NCBI GenBank assembly: GCA_019358945.1
Contig: JAHHIE010000026.1
Span: 23,627 to 87,626 of the forward strand
DNA: 64,000 nucleotides
Source: Stenomitos rutilans HA7619-LM2
GTDB lineage: Bacteria > Cyanobacteriota > Cyanobacteriia > Leptolyngbyales > Leptolyngbyaceae
Direction of reading: 5' to 3'
The position numbers were made by a program, and so were the translations under genes. Below the pieces are notes generated by a model. That model worked only from the letters and a program-made list of their open reading frames with translations. It was not told the origin of the DNA and did not search any database. Positions within the stretch are counted from its first letter, which is position 1. Every line of letters starts with the position of its first letter. Shown here in pieces: positions 53,649 to 63,386 of the stretch.

Positions 53649-53676
53649 GCAGTTTTCAGCTTTCAGCCGTCAGCTT
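53649..53676. repeat. Short TTTCAGC/CGTCAGC heptamers
   Basis: CAGTTTTCAGC-TTTCAGC-CGTCAGC heptamers lie upstream of the DUF3084 gene. They belong to the window-wide GTCAGC family. Confidence 0.55.
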
Positions 53677-53700
53677 TAAAGCCCTCTGCCTTTTACTTTT

Positions 53701-53813
53701 AGGATTTACGCAAGAGCGGTCATCTTTCGCCCTCCTAGCCCCTAATTCTGAGAGAACCGAGCCAATTAAAGCCCCGAAGGATCGAGGATTTGGGGACCAA
53801 ATGCGTAAGTCCT
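53701..53813. mobile_element. MITE-like element, family B, copy 2
   Basis: This 113-bp element has ends AGGATTTACGCA and TGCGTAAGTCCT (one mismatch). The interior block AGAGCGGTCATCTTTCGCC is shared with copy 3 at 57676-57828. It lies just past the ntcA stop codon. Confidence 0.85.
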
Positions 53814-53830
53814 AACCTTCTTCCTTTTTC

Positions 53831-54502
53831 CTACGTAAACTGCTGACTCAATGTCACTGGGTTATGCACAGTGATTTTTTTCTTGTGGATGGAGATCATC
53901 TTGTCTTGCCGCAGATCGCCGAGTAAGCGAGTTACCGTCACGCGGGTAGACCCGATTGCCTCTGCGATCGCCTGGTGAGACAGCTTAAGGTCGATCGTAA
54001 TACCATCGTTGGTCGGCACGCCAAAGTCACGACATAGAATGAGCAAGAAACTCACCAACCGAGAACCCATGTCTCGATGCGCTAGAGTTTCGATCATCAT
54101 CTCAGTTTGCAAAATGCGAGACGACAAGCCGCGCAGCAGAATCATCGACAGCTCAGGGTTATCTTTAAGTGCTTTTTCTACCTGCTCGATTGGCACTGAC
54201 AGCAACTCAACGGAGGTAAACGCAACGGCATGATAAAAGCGATCGGATTTATGTCCTGTAATTAGCGATAGCACACCAAAAACGCTATTTTCTCGTAAGA
54301 GTGCAACGGTGATTTCTTCCCCTGCTTCATACACTCTAGAAAGCTTGACCGCGCCTCGCAGCAAAAAATACACACGTTCTGCTGGGTCGCCTGGAAAGAA
54401 GATGGTTTTACCCCGTTCAAACGTCTCGACAACGGGTGGAAAGGCCCCTCCACCTATCTGACGAAATACAGATGCTAGCGGTCTATCTTGCGTCACTACC
54501 AT
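53831..54502 (-). CDS. ntcA: Global nitrogen regulator NtcA
   Basis: The 223-residue Crp/Fnr-family activator controls nitrogen assimilation in response to 2-oxoglutarate. It has the effector-binding beta-roll ([40 protein letters not shown]), dimerisation helix [19 protein letters not shown] and the recognition helix in [21 protein letters not shown], which is essentially invariant in cyanobacterial NtcA. The length matches exactly. It is followed by the DUF3084-ruvX genes on the same strand, with MITE copy 2 in between. Confidence 0.98.
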   Translation of the reverse strand: MVVTQDRPLASVFRQIGGGAFPPVVETFERGKTIFFPGDPAERVYFLLRGAVKLSRVYEAGEEITVALLRENSVFGVLSLITGHKSDRFYHAVAFTSVELLSVPIEQVEKALKDNPELSMILLRGLSSRILQTEMMIETLAHRDMGSRLVSFLLILCRDFGVPTNDGITIDLKLSHQAIAEAIGSTRVTVTRLLGDLRQDKMISIHKKKITVHNPVTLSQQFT

Positions 54503-54909
54503 ATCCCCTTACCTGGTGCCCAAGAAACTGCTCAGCCTTGCCCCAAACGAAACACCGATAAAGTGTTTGTAGCTTAGAACACTTAAACTCACTCCGAGCT
54601 GCTTTTTTGTGCCTGATGTTACACATTTCTCTTTGATCGCCACATTGAGCACCTTACAGCAGCTATTTGTCTCTAAGTAAGACTACTTCTAGCTATGCTG
54701 CTGACCCAGAGGCAAAAGCAATAACTGCTTCAAGGTATCTCAACTACAGCAGATCGGCTCAACAAATTCGCTCGATCGCTCCTAAAACCGAGTTGTACGT
54801 CTCGCTTGTGAGTGGGCAGTCAAAAAGCACCACTCTATGCGCTACCCGTTGTGTCCCATCTTTGAGTATTCTTGAAGCACTCTTACTGTTGCTGTTGAAG
54901 ATAGTCGCT
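54503..54909. promoter_or_regulatory. ntcA / fabI divergent regulatory region
   Basis: This region of about 400 bases holds both promoters. A dyad AGTGTT-N10-AACACT (54562-54583) lies about 60 bases before ntcA. I do not find a perfect GTA-N8-TAC NtcA box by eye. The frame in front of fabI is open for 81 codons but low-complexity and probably untranslated. Confidence 0.45.
54562..54583. promoter_or_regulatory. Dyad-symmetric candidate operator upstream of ntcA
   Basis: AGTGTT and AACACT are exact complements separated by 10 bases, the spacing expected for a Crp-family dimer site. The core differs from the canonical TGTA-N8-TACA consensus, so binding by NtcA itself is uncertain. Confidence 0.3.
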
Positions 54910-55701
54910 ATGCTAGACCTGACTGGAAAAAATGCTCTTGTGACAGGCATTGCTAACAATCGTTCGATCGCCTGGGGCATTGCCCAGCAGCTTCACAAAG
55001 CAGGCGCAAACATTGGCGTTACCTACCTACCAGACGATAAAGGTCGGTTTGAAAAAAAAGTGGCTGAGCTAGTAGAACCTTTGCAGCCTAGCCTTTTTGT
55101 GCCTTGCAACGTTCAGGATGACGCCCAAGTTGAAGAAACCTTCACGACTGTAAAAAAACAGTGGGGCAAGCTAGATATCTTGATTCATTGCCTTGCCTTC
55201 GCCAATAAAGAAGATTTGACCGGAAATTTTGTGAATACCTCTCGTGATGGCTTCGCGACCGCGTTAGATATCAGCGCTTACTCATTGGTAAAGCTGTGTG
55301 CTGCCGCAAAACCGCTAATGACTGAAGGTGGCAGCATTGTAACCCTCACATACATTGGGGGGGCACGCGTGATCCCCAATTACAACGTGATGGGCATTGC
55401 GAAAGCTGCGTTAGAAATGAATGTCCGTTATCTCGCTGCTGATGTGGGGCCGCACAATATTCGAGTCAATGCCATTTCAGCGGGGCCTATCCGCACGCTT
55501 GCCTCTTCTGCTGTAGGTGGCATTTTGGACATGATTCATCACGTTGAGGAGGTTGCCCCCCTCCGACGAACCGTGACGCAGATCGAAGTGGGTAACGCCG
55601 CCACGTTTCTTTGCAGCGACCTAGCAAGCGGCATCACGGGCCAAATTCTGTATGTGGATGCAGGCTATGAAGTGATGGGTATGTCAGAAACAAAGGGCTA
55701 A
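54910..55701 (+). CDS. fabI: Enoyl-[acyl-carrier-protein] reductase (NADH)
   Basis: ATG 54910 begins the conserved N-terminus MLDLTGKNALVTGIANNRS; the frame upstream is open but lacks family similarity. The 263-residue short-chain dehydrogenase fold enzyme completes each round of fatty acid elongation. It shows the FabI active-site Y-x6-K in YNVMGIAKAALE, the NADH site ANNRSIAWGIA, the HCLAFANKEDL segment and ISAGPIRTLAS. The length is normal. It is convergent with thrC. Confidence 0.96.
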   Translation: MLDLTGKNALVTGIANNRSIAWGIAQQLHKAGANIGVTYLPDDKGRFEKKVAELVEPLQPSLFVPCNVQDDAQVEETFTTVKKQWGKLDILIHCLAFANKEDLTGNFVNTSRDGFATALDISAYSLVKLCAAAKPLMTEGGSIVTLTYIGGARVIPNYNVMGIAKAALEMNVRYLAADVGPHNIRVNAISAGPIRTLASSAVGGILDMIHHVEEVAPLRRTVTQIEVGNAATFLCSDLASGITGQILYVDAGYEVMGMSETKG

Positions 55702-55767
55702 AGACTGTAGTTTACTTCTGCGAAGCAGTTAGGCTAAAAGCTAAATTTTATCCTTTAGCCTTTCCTC

Positions 55768-56898
55768 CTAAAACCCCATTGCTCGTGCCACGGCGGTCAA
55801 CTCTGGCTCGATTCCCTGATGCAGTTGGTTGTTGCTGTGTTTAATTGCTGTGTCGGGGTCTTTAAGACCGTTGCCTGTCAGCACACACACAACCGTGGCA
55901 CCTGTAGGAACCTGTTCTTTCACTTTCAACAACCCAGCTACAGAGGCAGCACTGGCAGGTTCACAAAAAATGCCTTCCTCAGAGGCCAGTAGGCGATACG
56001 CATCCAAAATTTCGTCATCGGTAACGGCATTAAACGAACCCTGGCTGGCGTGCTGTACCGCGATCGCCCGCTCCCAGTTTGCCGGGTTGCCAATGCGAAT
56101 TGCCGTAGCCAGTGTTTCGGGATAGTCTACGGGGTGCCCTGCGATAAAGGGAGCGGCTCCAGCAGCCTGAAAGCCCATCATGTGCGGTAGTTTGGTGCAG
56201 CGCTGTTCCTGATGGTACTGGCAAAAGCCCATCCAGTACGCCGTAATATTGCCTGCATTACCCACGGGGATGCAGAGCCAGTCAGGCGCATCACCCAAGT
56301 CATCCACCACTTCAAAGGCAGCGGTTTTTTGCCCTTCCAAACGGTAGGGATTGACTGAGTTGACCAGCGTGACGGGATAGTGGGCGGACATATCCCGGAC
56401 GATCGTGAGCGCCTGGTCAAAATTGCCTTTGATCGCCATCACCTCTGCGCCATAGAGCAACGCCTGCGCCAGCTTGCCCAAGGCAACGTAGCCATCGGGA
56501 ATCAGCACAAATGCCCTCATGCCACCACGACGAGCATAGGCCGCCGCTGCCGCAGAGGTATTCCCTGTACTGGCGCATATCACAGCTTTTGCGCCCGCTT
56601 CCTTTGCCTTCGAGATCGCCATTGTCATGCCCCGGTCTTTGAAGCTCCCGGTTGGGTTTAAACCGTCGTACTTCACCAGAACACGTACTTGCCTGCCAAT
56701 TTGAGCCGCGATCGCAGGCACAGGGATCAAAGGAGTGTTACCTTCATGCAACGACACAATAGGGGTCTGATCGGTAACAGGCAAGTAGGGGCGGTAGGCT
56801 TCAATCAGCCCACGCCAGCCAGCGTTCGTTGTGCGCGTGTCGTGGCTGGAGGATGGAGCAGAATGGCTATGAGAATCGGCAGATAAAGCTATGGTCAC
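55768..56898 (-). CDS. thrC: Threonine synthase
   Basis: The 376-residue PLP enzyme converts O-phosphohomoserine to threonine. The Lys Schiff-base motif is [16 protein letters not shown]. Other motifs are [28 protein letters not shown] and the phosphate-binding [13 protein letters not shown] 20-residue His/Ser-rich N-terminus precedes the core. It is transcribed convergently with fabI, separated by 66 bases. Confidence 0.96.
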   Translation of the reverse strand: MTIALSADSHSHSAPSSSHDTRTTNAGWRGLIEAYRPYLPVTDQTPIVSLHEGNTPLIPVPAIAAQIGRQVRVLVKYDGLNPTGSFKDRGMTMAISKAKEAGAKAVICASTGNTSAAAAAYARRGGMRAFVLIPDGYVALGKLAQALLYGAEVMAIKGNFDQALTIVRDMSAHYPVTLVNSVNPYRLEGQKTAAFEVVDDLGDAPDWLCIPVGNAGNITAYWMGFCQYHQEQRCTKLPHMMGFQAAGAAPFIAGHPVDYPETLATAIRIGNPANWERAIAVQHASQGSFNAVTDDEILDAYRLLASEEGIFCEPASAASVAGLLKVKEQVPTGATVVCVLTGNGLKDPDTAIKHSNNQLHQGIEPELTAVARAMGF

Positions 56899-57271
56899 AG
56901 GAGGTACGCGATCGGGCTAAGCAGGTTTATAGAGGGCAAGGCTACCAAATACAATGCGTCGAGCCATGTCTTGTGAATGTGGCATTAAGCATTCGTGTTG
57001 CATCCACTGAATCGGTTGCAGTTGCTCTAGCAATAGTTTAACCTGAACGCTCATTTTACTTCGATCGTTGAGTAGCCCGTATGCAGTTTCACTGATTGCT
57101 GAGGTTTTCTTGGGCTCTTTCCTCTGCAATTGCTAAGTATCAAGCGTTTAACTTCCGTAGTTTTGCCCAGTTAGAAAACTGACCCCTCGACTTACAATCT
57201 GCCAGTACGGGAAATTACAATTTTCTGTAAAGTTTAGGTTAAGATGAGACGTGTGATGCGAGTGAGTACAA
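56899..57271. promoter_or_regulatory. Divergent spacer thrC / small coiled-coil gene
   Basis: This 370-base spacer has promoters of thrC and the 57272 gene. A minus-strand frame (start 57054 or TTG 57129, end 56917) is too weakly supported to call. Confidence 0.35.
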
Positions 57272-57481
57272 ATGACTAGCCAACTTATTACAGATAGACA
57301 AACTCCCGAAGCGGCCGTTGATCAGCAGCGTTCACGATTAATTGAGGCAATGAAAGCTCAGTATCGGCTGGATCAGCAAGTCAAATTCCTTCACCTTCAG
57401 GCAGAAGCTGATTCCTTATTACAGCAGCTACAGACTCTTAAGCAACAGCGTCAAACAGAAGGCTCCTCTTCACAACAATAG
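57272..57481 (+). CDS. Small coiled-coil protein, 69 aa
   Basis: This small hydrophilic protein starts at ATG 57272 and is helical throughout. Heptad-like hydrophobic spacing (FLHLQAEADSLLQQLQTLKQ) suggests a short coiled coil. It contains no Cys and no membrane segment. I know of similar short cyanobacterial proteins without function. It is monocistronic and followed by MITE copy 3. Confidence 0.65.
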   Translation: MTSQLITDRQTPEAAVDQQRSRLIEAMKAQYRLDQQVKFLHLQAEADSLLQQLQTLKQQRQTEGSSSQQ

Positions 57482-57943
57482 AGAGCAAGCTGGCTTCGCT
57501 GTAATGGGTCACTTTAGTCCAGATGCCCGTTCTGTTAAATTAAGAATGTCCGTTGCTAGCCATCACACAGTAACTGGCATCGCTGAACTAGCTGCTTGTA
57601 CTTTAGCGACCCGTGTTTCTCCACGTCAAAAGACACTTGACCGAGTCTACGGCTCGATTGAGGGCATTATTTTTTAGGACTTACGCAAGAGTGGTCATCT
57701 TTCGCCTCCTAGCCCCCAATTCATAGCCCTTTGGGCATACCCTTTGGGAAGCAAGCTACAAGAAAGGGGGAGCCGGGCCAATTAAAGCCCCCAGCATTGG
57801 AGGTCGAGGGGCCAAATGCGTAAGCCCTATTTTTGTCAGAAGAGCCTTACCTGGAAATCAGCAGGTAGAGAATCTCTACCTTCAAGTGCTTCGGTGCCAC
57901 CAGGTTTTATACTTGGCATGGCTTTATTTGGTTGAAGGTCGTG
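57482..57943. other. Spacer with MITE copy 3
   Basis: This 460-base spacer is dominated by the family B element. No other gene or terminator is evident. Confidence 0.5.
57676..57828. mobile_element. MITE-like element, family B, copy 3
   Basis: This element of 153 bp has ends AGGACTTACGCA and TGCGTAAGCCCT (one mismatch). It shares AAGAAAGGGGGAGC with copy 1 and AGCCAATTAAAGCCCC-like sequence with copy 2. ATTTTT occurs immediately outside both ends and may be a target-site duplication, though T-rich context weakens this. Confidence 0.85.
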
Positions 57944-58876
57944 ATGCGCTCTTTCTGGTCTGATCCCTATTTGTGGATTCACCTGACAGGCTTAGCAGCC
58001 GTTCCACTCTTTGTAGAAGGATGTTTAGTTGGGTTTGCTTTAGGTGATCCCTTATTGCCAGTTTGGTTAGAGCTTCTGCTGGTTGCAGCAGTGGGCATCG
58101 TGCCGATTTTTTGGATGCAGTGGCGGCGACCGTTCTATATCTTCAGCCTGGTAACGGTTTGCCTAAAGCCCGCAGCCCTAACGGACGATCAGCGAAGACT
58201 ACTAACGTTGTTTAAGTCGTCTCGCAATCGTGTTTTAGCGGTTCTAGCTGCGATCGCGCTGATTGTTGTGCTGTGGAAAGTTTACGCGCTGGCACCGATC
58301 GCGGCCTCGTCTGTCTCGTTTTTGCCTGCATCGCGATGGCTGGGCTTGTTGATAGCGGCAGTCGCTTTTCTAGCCTGCAACCTTTTTGTACAGGTTCCAC
58401 TCAGTGTTAGCAGCGTCATGCTTTCTAGTGAATCGGCGTTTACACAGACAGTTCCTTATCCGCAGGAGCAAATTCGACAGAGCTTTTCGCTGCTTGGGTT
58501 ACAGCTAAGCCGCATTTTGCCGCCCGTAGTGCCTGCCACAAAACCAGCGATCGTCCCACAAGAAGGACTTTCTGCTGCTGCTGCGACTGCCGGCTCGATC
58601 GAGACGACGGTAGCTTCACCACCAGTGAAACCACTCACCGATGACCTATGGGCAGAGCCAGCAGGTTCTTTGGAAGACTCACCAATAGCTAGCGATGATC
58701 AAGCATCGATGCGGGGAGCAAGTACAGTCGATCACTCCGATGTGGAAGCGCCTGAGACCTTAACCGCGACTGACGAGAGCTTGACTTCTGAGGCACCTTC
58801 GATCGCAGACACTTCAATTAAGGACCCATCGGTTGAACCAGCATCATCTGAGACGGAAGATGATCGCATCGTGTGA
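57944..58876 (+). CDS. Low-complexity-tail membrane protein
   Basis: ATG 57944 (MRSFWSDPYLWIHLTGLA) with GAAGG six bases upstream is preferred to TTG 57932. The 310-residue protein has four or five hydrophobic segments in residues 10-165 and then a Ser/Thr/Pro/Asp/Glu-rich tail (about 190-310) with little expected structure. This matches the cyanobacterial family named for that tail. The function is unknown. It lies 96 bases before the RDD gene. Confidence 0.82.
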   Translation: MRSFWSDPYLWIHLTGLAAVPLFVEGCLVGFALGDPLLPVWLELLLVAAVGIVPIFWMQWRRPFYIFSLVTVCLKPAALTDDQRRLLTLFKSSRNRVLAVLAAIALIVVLWKVYALAPIAASSVSFLPASRWLGLLIAAVAFLACNLFVQVPLSVSSVMLSSESAFTQTVPYPQEQIRQSFSLLGLQLSRILPPVVPATKPAIVPQEGLSAAAATAGSIETTVASPPVKPLTDDLWAEPAGSLEDSPIASDDQASMRGASTVDHSDVEAPETLTATDESLTSEAPSIADTSIKDPSVEPASSETEDDRIV

Positions 58877-58972
58877 GGGACGTGAGCCTTCCCTCGCCCG
58901 TCCTTGAGTCATGCAACGCCTCGCAACTTCAGCTTCACGCCTAGAATAAAATGAGTCCTCTTGAGCTTTGCA

Positions 58973-59500
58973 ATGCGTCGTGATCTAGGCTCGCCTCAAC
59001 GCTTTCCCAGAGTACCGAACGATCGACGGGTCGCTGCGTTTGCGATCGATTTCGGCGTAGCGTCGTTGCTGAGTACGTTGGGAGGGTCAGGCGCAGTCAT
59101 TCCGCTCTTTATCCTGAGTTGGTATGGATTGCGCGTCATTCTCGTTGCCAAAAACCAGGGGCAGAGTTTGGGGCAGTGGGCGTTAGATATGAAGGTGCTC
59201 GATCCCAGGACACGATCGCGACCAGGTCTTCTGGAACTAATGAAACGAGAAACCTTAACAGGCTTGGAGAGCTTGTTGCTTTTACTGGGCCTGGTAAACC
59301 TTAGCCCCACCAATGGCCTGATTCTAGTCGCACCCATTCCCCTGCTGATCGATTGTGGGCTGGCGTTTCTGGACGATGATTTTCGGCAAGCGTGGCACGA
59401 TCGCCTTGCGCAGACGGTCATGATTCAAACGCAGCGAGGCTACTCACTGGATATTAAAGTGAAAAAATTCTTTGCTCAACTTGGCGATCGTGTGAAATAA
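58973..59500 (+). CDS. RDD-family membrane protein
   Basis: The 175-residue protein begins at ATG 58973 ([19 protein letters not shown]); a TTG four codons earlier is less likely. It has the RDD pattern: Arg near the first helix ([15 protein letters not shown]), Asp in AIDFG and a second conserved region [15 protein letters not shown]. Three hydrophobic segments are predicted, and the C-terminus is [20 protein letters not shown] proteins have been linked to ion transport in some bacteria; the substrate here is unknown. Confidence 0.88.
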   Translation: MRRDLGSPQRFPRVPNDRRVAAFAIDFGVASLLSTLGGSGAVIPLFILSWYGLRVILVAKNQGQSLGQWALDMKVLDPRTRSRPGLLELMKRETLTGLESLLLLLGLVNLSPTNGLILVAPIPLLIDCGLAFLDDDFRQAWHDRLAQTVMIQTQRGYSLDIKVKKFFAQLGDRVK

Positions 59501-59546
59501 TGGGTGTTTGTGTATAAATCATCCTTCTTCGCTGACTTGTCGAATT

Positions 59547-59741
59547 ATGGCTAAGAGTAAAGGTGTTCGCATTGTAATTACGCTGGAATGTACCGAATGT
59601 CGCACCAATCCCGACAAGCGATCGCCAGGGGTTTCTCGCTACACGTCTACTAAAAATCGGCGCAACACCACTGCGCGGATTGAGTTGAACAAGTTCTGCC
59701 CACACTGCAACAAGCACACAGTGCATAAGGAAATCAAATAA
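59547..59741 (+). CDS. rpmG: 50S ribosomal protein L33
   Basis: ATG 59547 starts the 64-residue protein [18 protein letters not shown], with the zinc-binding CxxC pairs (ECTEC and CPHC) and the C-terminal HTVHKEIK typical of cyanobacterial and plastid L33. It is followed by rpsR, as in many cyanobacteria and plastids. Confidence 0.97.
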   Translation: MAKSKGVRIVITLECTECRTNPDKRSPGVSRYTSTKNRRNTTARIELNKFCPHCNKHTVHKEIK

Positions 59742-59841
59742 CCTGCTGTTGCGCTCAGGCGGTCGTCTATCTTGATTGATGTGACGGCTGTCCCTTATAG
59801 CCACGATATTGACCACTGATCACTGACTACCGACCATCATC

Positions 59842-60057
59842 ATGACCTATTTCCGCCGCCGGGTTTCACCCATCAAGCCCGAAGATCCCATCGATTACAA
59901 AGACGTTGATTTGCTGCGTAAATTCATTACCGAGCGTGGCAAAATCCTGCCTCGTCGGATTACTGGCCTCACTGCAAAGCAGCAGCGTGACCTTACGCAG
60001 TCGATTAAGCGTGCTCGTATTTTGGCTTTATTGCCCTTTGTTAACCAGGAAGGGTAG
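59842..60057 (+). CDS. rpsR: 30S ribosomal protein S18
   Basis: The 71-residue protein contains the S18 core [18 protein letters not shown] plus [12 protein letters not shown] and [13 protein letters not shown]. The length is typical for cyanobacteria. It lies 100 bases after rpmG and probably shares its transcript. Confidence 0.97.
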   Translation: MTYFRRRVSPIKPEDPIDYKDVDLLRKFITERGKILPRRITGLTAKQQRDLTQSIKRARILALLPFVNQEG

Positions 60058-60191
60058 GTGAGGGACGTAGGGTGTATGGTACAGGAACTTTGAGGGTTTC
60101 GCTTCGGCGGCTCGAAGAAGGGTAACGCATCATCCTGTACCCTGTACCTCATTCTCGATCTTTAATCTCTCACCTTAAACCTCGCACCTCA

Positions 60192-62204
60192 ATGGAGAAG
60201 GGCACGCTTGTCGAATTTCGTCTAAACGGTGAACGCCGCCTTGCGGTTGCCGACCGTTCTGAAGGCAAAAAACACTGGATCGTCACCGACGATCGTGGTC
60301 AGGCGCATACGCTTCATCCCCGTCAGATCACCTATGAGGTTGAAGGTACTTACAAGCCAGCAGACATCTCTCGCTTTCTTCAAGAGGTTCAGCCATACCT
60401 TGACCCTTCTAACCTGGAGGTTGCCTGGGAAATCCTGGTCGAAGACGGTGAAACCGTTGATCCTGCGTCAATGGCTTTATTGCTGTTCTCTGACAAAAAT
60501 CCCCCTTTGCATTACGCGGCTCATTGGCTGCTCAGCGATGACAAGCTTTACTTCAAGCTCAAGGGCGATCGCTACGAACCACGTCCCCAAGCTCAGGTGA
60601 TGGAGCTGAAGCATCAGCTTGAAATGGAAGCACAGCGAGAGCAGGAATGGCAAGGCTTTTTAGCGCGGATCGAGCAGGGCTTAGCCGGAGAACCTGTCAC
60701 CTGGCTTGCGAGCGATCGTGCCCGCTTAGATGCCCTCGAACGCTTTGCAACCTTTGGTGAGGAGGCGACTCACCGCGTACCAGCTTTAGAAACCCTGCTA
60801 CACTTAAAACGACCTGAGACATCTCAGGCTGCGTTTCAACTACTGGTCGATCTGGGACTATGGAGTTCCCATGAAAATCTCTTCTTGCGTCGCAGTCAGA
60901 TTCCAGTTCACTTTCCTCCCAGGGTATTGGAAGTGGCACATCATTGTCTGAACTCTCCGCCGCCTGACCTCAATGCCGATCGCCTGGATTTAACTCATCT
61001 CAAGGTTTACACCATTGATGATGAAAGCACCCTTGAAATTGATGATGGTCTGAGCCTGGAGTACCTTCCCGGTGGTGGGCAGCGGCTATGGATTCACATT
61101 GCCGACCCGACCCGTTGGCTACAGCCAGGCGATGAGCTTGATTTAGAAGCCCGTCGCCGCATTACCACACTCTATTTGCCCACGGGGATGATTTCGATGT
61201 TCCCGGCAGAGTTGGCGACAGGGCCGATGAGTTTAATTCAGGGACAGGTGTGTTGTGCCCTGAGCTTTAGTGTCATTTTGAGTCCTGCAGGTGCCATCGA
61301 GGACTACAGCATTCACGCCAGTCTGATTAAGGCAACCTATCGTCTCACCTACGATGATGTGGATGAAATGCTGGAGCTTGGCGTACAGGCTGAGTCAGAG
61401 CTAGAGGCGATCGCGCAGTGGGCCAAACGTCGCCAAACCTGGCGGCAGTCCCAGGGTGCCATCAGCATTCATATGCCAGAGTCATCTATCAAAGTTTACG
61501 AGGACGAGATTACGATTCAGGTACTGAACGATTCGCTAGCACGTCAGCTCGTCGCAGAGATGATGATTTTGACGGGTGAGGTGGCGGCTCGTTATGGGCA
61601 GGCACACAACCTACCGCTACCGTTCCGCAACCAGCCGCAGCCCGAATTACCGTCTGAAGAAGAACTGCTGCAATTACCGTCAGGGCCGGTGCGTTCTTGT
61701 GCGATTCGGCGGTGTATGCCTCGCAGCGAACTCAGCATTACCCCCGCTCGTCACGCCAGCCTGGGATTGGATACCTATACTCAAGTCACGTCGCCAATCC
61801 GTCGCTATAGCGATTTATTGGCACACTTTCAGATTAAGGCACATCTGCGGGGGGCTACCCTTCCCTTTTCGGCGGAAGCCATGAAGGAACTGATCTTAAC
61901 CATCAGTGCTGCCGCTTACGAAGCGGTGCTGGTTGAACGTCAGACAAACCGCTATTGGGGGCTAGAGTTTTTGCGGCGTAATGCTGATGAGATCTGGGAT
62001 GCTCTCATGCTGCGCTGGCTGAGAGAGCACGAAAACCTGGGACTGGTGCTGTTGGAAGATTTGGGCATTGAACTGCCCATGCGCTTCACCCGACCTGTAA
62101 CACCGGGCGATCGCCTGGAACTAAAAGTGAGCCACGCTGATCCTCGCCACGATATTATTCAGTTTCAAGAAATGGTGTACCAAGAAGCTCAGACTAAAAA
62201 CTAG
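60192..62204 (+). CDS. RNase II/R-family 3'-5' exoribonuclease
   Basis: The 670-residue protein has an N-terminal oligonucleotide-binding-like region (EFRLNGERRLAVADRSEGKK). After a helical middle comes the RNB catalytic domain (about 275-570) with the acidic cluster TIDDESTLEIDDG, IHIADPTRWL, TLYLPTGMISMFP and SPIRRYSDLLAHFQI. A C-terminal S1-like region (VTPGDRLELKVSHAD) follows. It processively degrades RNA. The length is that of RNase II. It follows rpmG-rpsR; no Shine-Dalgarno precedes the ATG, whose upstream sequence is a CCTTAAAC/CTCGCACC-type repeat. Confidence 0.92.
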   Translation: MEKGTLVEFRLNGERRLAVADRSEGKKHWIVTDDRGQAHTLHPRQITYEVEGTYKPADISRFLQEVQPYLDPSNLEVAWEILVEDGETVDPASMALLLFSDKNPPLHYAAHWLLSDDKLYFKLKGDRYEPRPQAQVMELKHQLEMEAQREQEWQGFLARIEQGLAGEPVTWLASDRARLDALERFATFGEEATHRVPALETLLHLKRPETSQAAFQLLVDLGLWSSHENLFLRRSQIPVHFPPRVLEVAHHCLNSPPPDLNADRLDLTHLKVYTIDDESTLEIDDGLSLEYLPGGGQRLWIHIADPTRWLQPGDELDLEARRRITTLYLPTGMISMFPAELATGPMSLIQGQVCCALSFSVILSPAGAIEDYSIHASLIKATYRLTYDDVDEMLELGVQAESELEAIAQWAKRRQTWRQSQGAISIHMPESSIKVYEDEITIQVLNDSLARQLVAEMMILTGEVAARYGQAHNLPLPFRNQPQPELPSEEELLQLPSGPVRSCAIRRCMPRSELSITPARHASLGLDTYTQVTSPIRRYSDLLAHFQIKAHLRGATLPFSAEAMKELILTISAAAYEAVLVERQTNRYWGLEFLRRNADEIWDALMLRWLREHENLGLVLLEDLGIELPMRFTRPVTPGDRLELKVSHADPRHDIIQFQEMVYQEAQTKN

Positions 62205-62537
62205 GCACTCTTGACCCGATCGTTTCGTCTATAGCAGCAGCCTCTGCCAGCGGTGTGAACGCATCTCTGGCGAGAATATTTTATCGAAGCTTTAGAACTA
62301 CTTGACTTCTACGTGGCTTTTATGTGAAATCTACCGGATCTTGCGGTTTAACCTTCGTAGAGATGGGAGGGCAATACCGAGAAAGGTTGATTCACAAGTC
62401 CTGGCAGCTCTGCCTTTAGCCAGTACGGTTGCGAATCAGTGAATACAGATATTGGGTGACTACCTTCTCAAAGCATCGCTTGAACAAGGCTGAACGTTGA
62501 GACAGCCAAATCATGACGAAAAGGTAGGTAGCGATAA
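62205..62537. other. Spacer before the glycosyltransferase
   Basis: About 330 bases contain no gene, repeat or terminator that I can support. The promoter of the glycosyltransferase gene should lie here. Confidence 0.4.
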
Positions 62538-63386
62538 GTGAATTATAGAACCAAGTTCGTAGCAGCCAGCACTCTAACTAAGCTGAAACCGCACGATCGG
62601 GTTTCGATCAAGCACCGCCACATCCTGGGAATGCGCGTGGATGCTACCAGTTACCAGGATGCTACGCAACAAGTAATCAATTGGGCAAAGGCCGCTGAAA
62701 GCCGTTATGTCTGTGCTGCCAACGTTCATATGGTCATGGAAGCCTATGATCAAGGCGAGTTTGCCCGCACAGTCAACAATGCAGATTTAGTCACCCCCGA
62801 TGGCAAGCCGTTAGTCCAGGCATTGCGCGCTTTGGGGATTAAAGAAGCCTCTCAAGTACGCGGCCCCAATCTCACGTTGCATATTTGTGAAGCGGCGGCA
62901 AAGGAAGGAGTGGCGATCGGGCTTTATGGTGGCACACCTGAAAGCCTCGCGCTGTTCACAACGTTCCTGCAAAAACGGTATCCAGGCATCAATATTGTGT
63001 GCCAGATTTCGCCCCCGTTTCGATCGCTGACAGCCGCAGAAGATGCCGCATACACCCGGCAAATCGTTGAATCAAAAGCACGAATCGTTTTTGTAGGCAT
63101 CGGTTGCCCAAAGCAAGAGCTATGGATGGCTGCGCATCACAACAAGATTCCAGCCGTCATGCTGGGCGTTGGGGCCGCGTTCGATTTTCACTCTGGCCGC
63201 GTTAAAGAAGCCCCCGTTTGGATGCAGCAGGCTGGTTTGGAGTGGGTCTTTCGCCTGAAAGCAGAACCACGGCGATTATGGAAACGCTATGCCAGACACA
63301 ATCCACGGTTCCTGCTCTTCTTTTTTACCCAATGGTTGACTAGTTTGTCCGCACGGCGTTGGTCTGAAGCAACCAGCCACGATTAA
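62538..63386 (+). CDS. WecG/TagA/CpsF-family glycosyltransferase
   Basis: The 282-residue protein starts at GTG 62538 with AGGTAG about ten bases before. It has the GT26 family pattern: NADLVTPDGKPLVQALRALG, LYGGTPESLALF, VFVGIGCPKQELWMAAH and GVGAAFDFHSGRVKEAPVWM, then GLEWVFRLKAEPRRLWKRY. Members transfer N-acetylmannosaminuronic acid or similar sugars to a lipid-linked acceptor in surface polysaccharide synthesis. An N-terminal 30-residue extension precedes the core. Downstream begins a GDP-fucose synthase-like gene, which fits a polysaccharide locus continuing to the right. Confidence 0.92.
   Translation: MNYRTKFVAASTLTKLKPHDRVSIKHRHILGMRVDATSYQDATQQVINWAKAAESRYVCAANVHMVMEAYDQGEFARTVNNADLVTPDGKPLVQALRALGIKEASQVRGPNLTLHICEAAAKEGVAIGLYGGTPESLALFTTFLQKRYPGINIVCQISPPFRSLTAAEDAAYTRQIVESKARIVFVGIGCPKQELWMAAHHNKIPAVMLGVGAAFDFHSGRVKEAPVWMQQAGLEWVFRLKAEPRRLWKRYARHNPRFLLFFFTQWLTSLSARRWSEATSHD

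Noticed and set aside
54667..54909. 81-residue upstream extension of FabI
   Set aside because: FabI proteins begin at MLDLTGKNALVTG; the upstream part has no family similarity and lies in the regulatory region.
56917..57129. Minus-strand small frame upstream of thrC
   Set aside because: It needs a TTG start or a weakly supported ATG at 57054 and shows no recognisable protein features.
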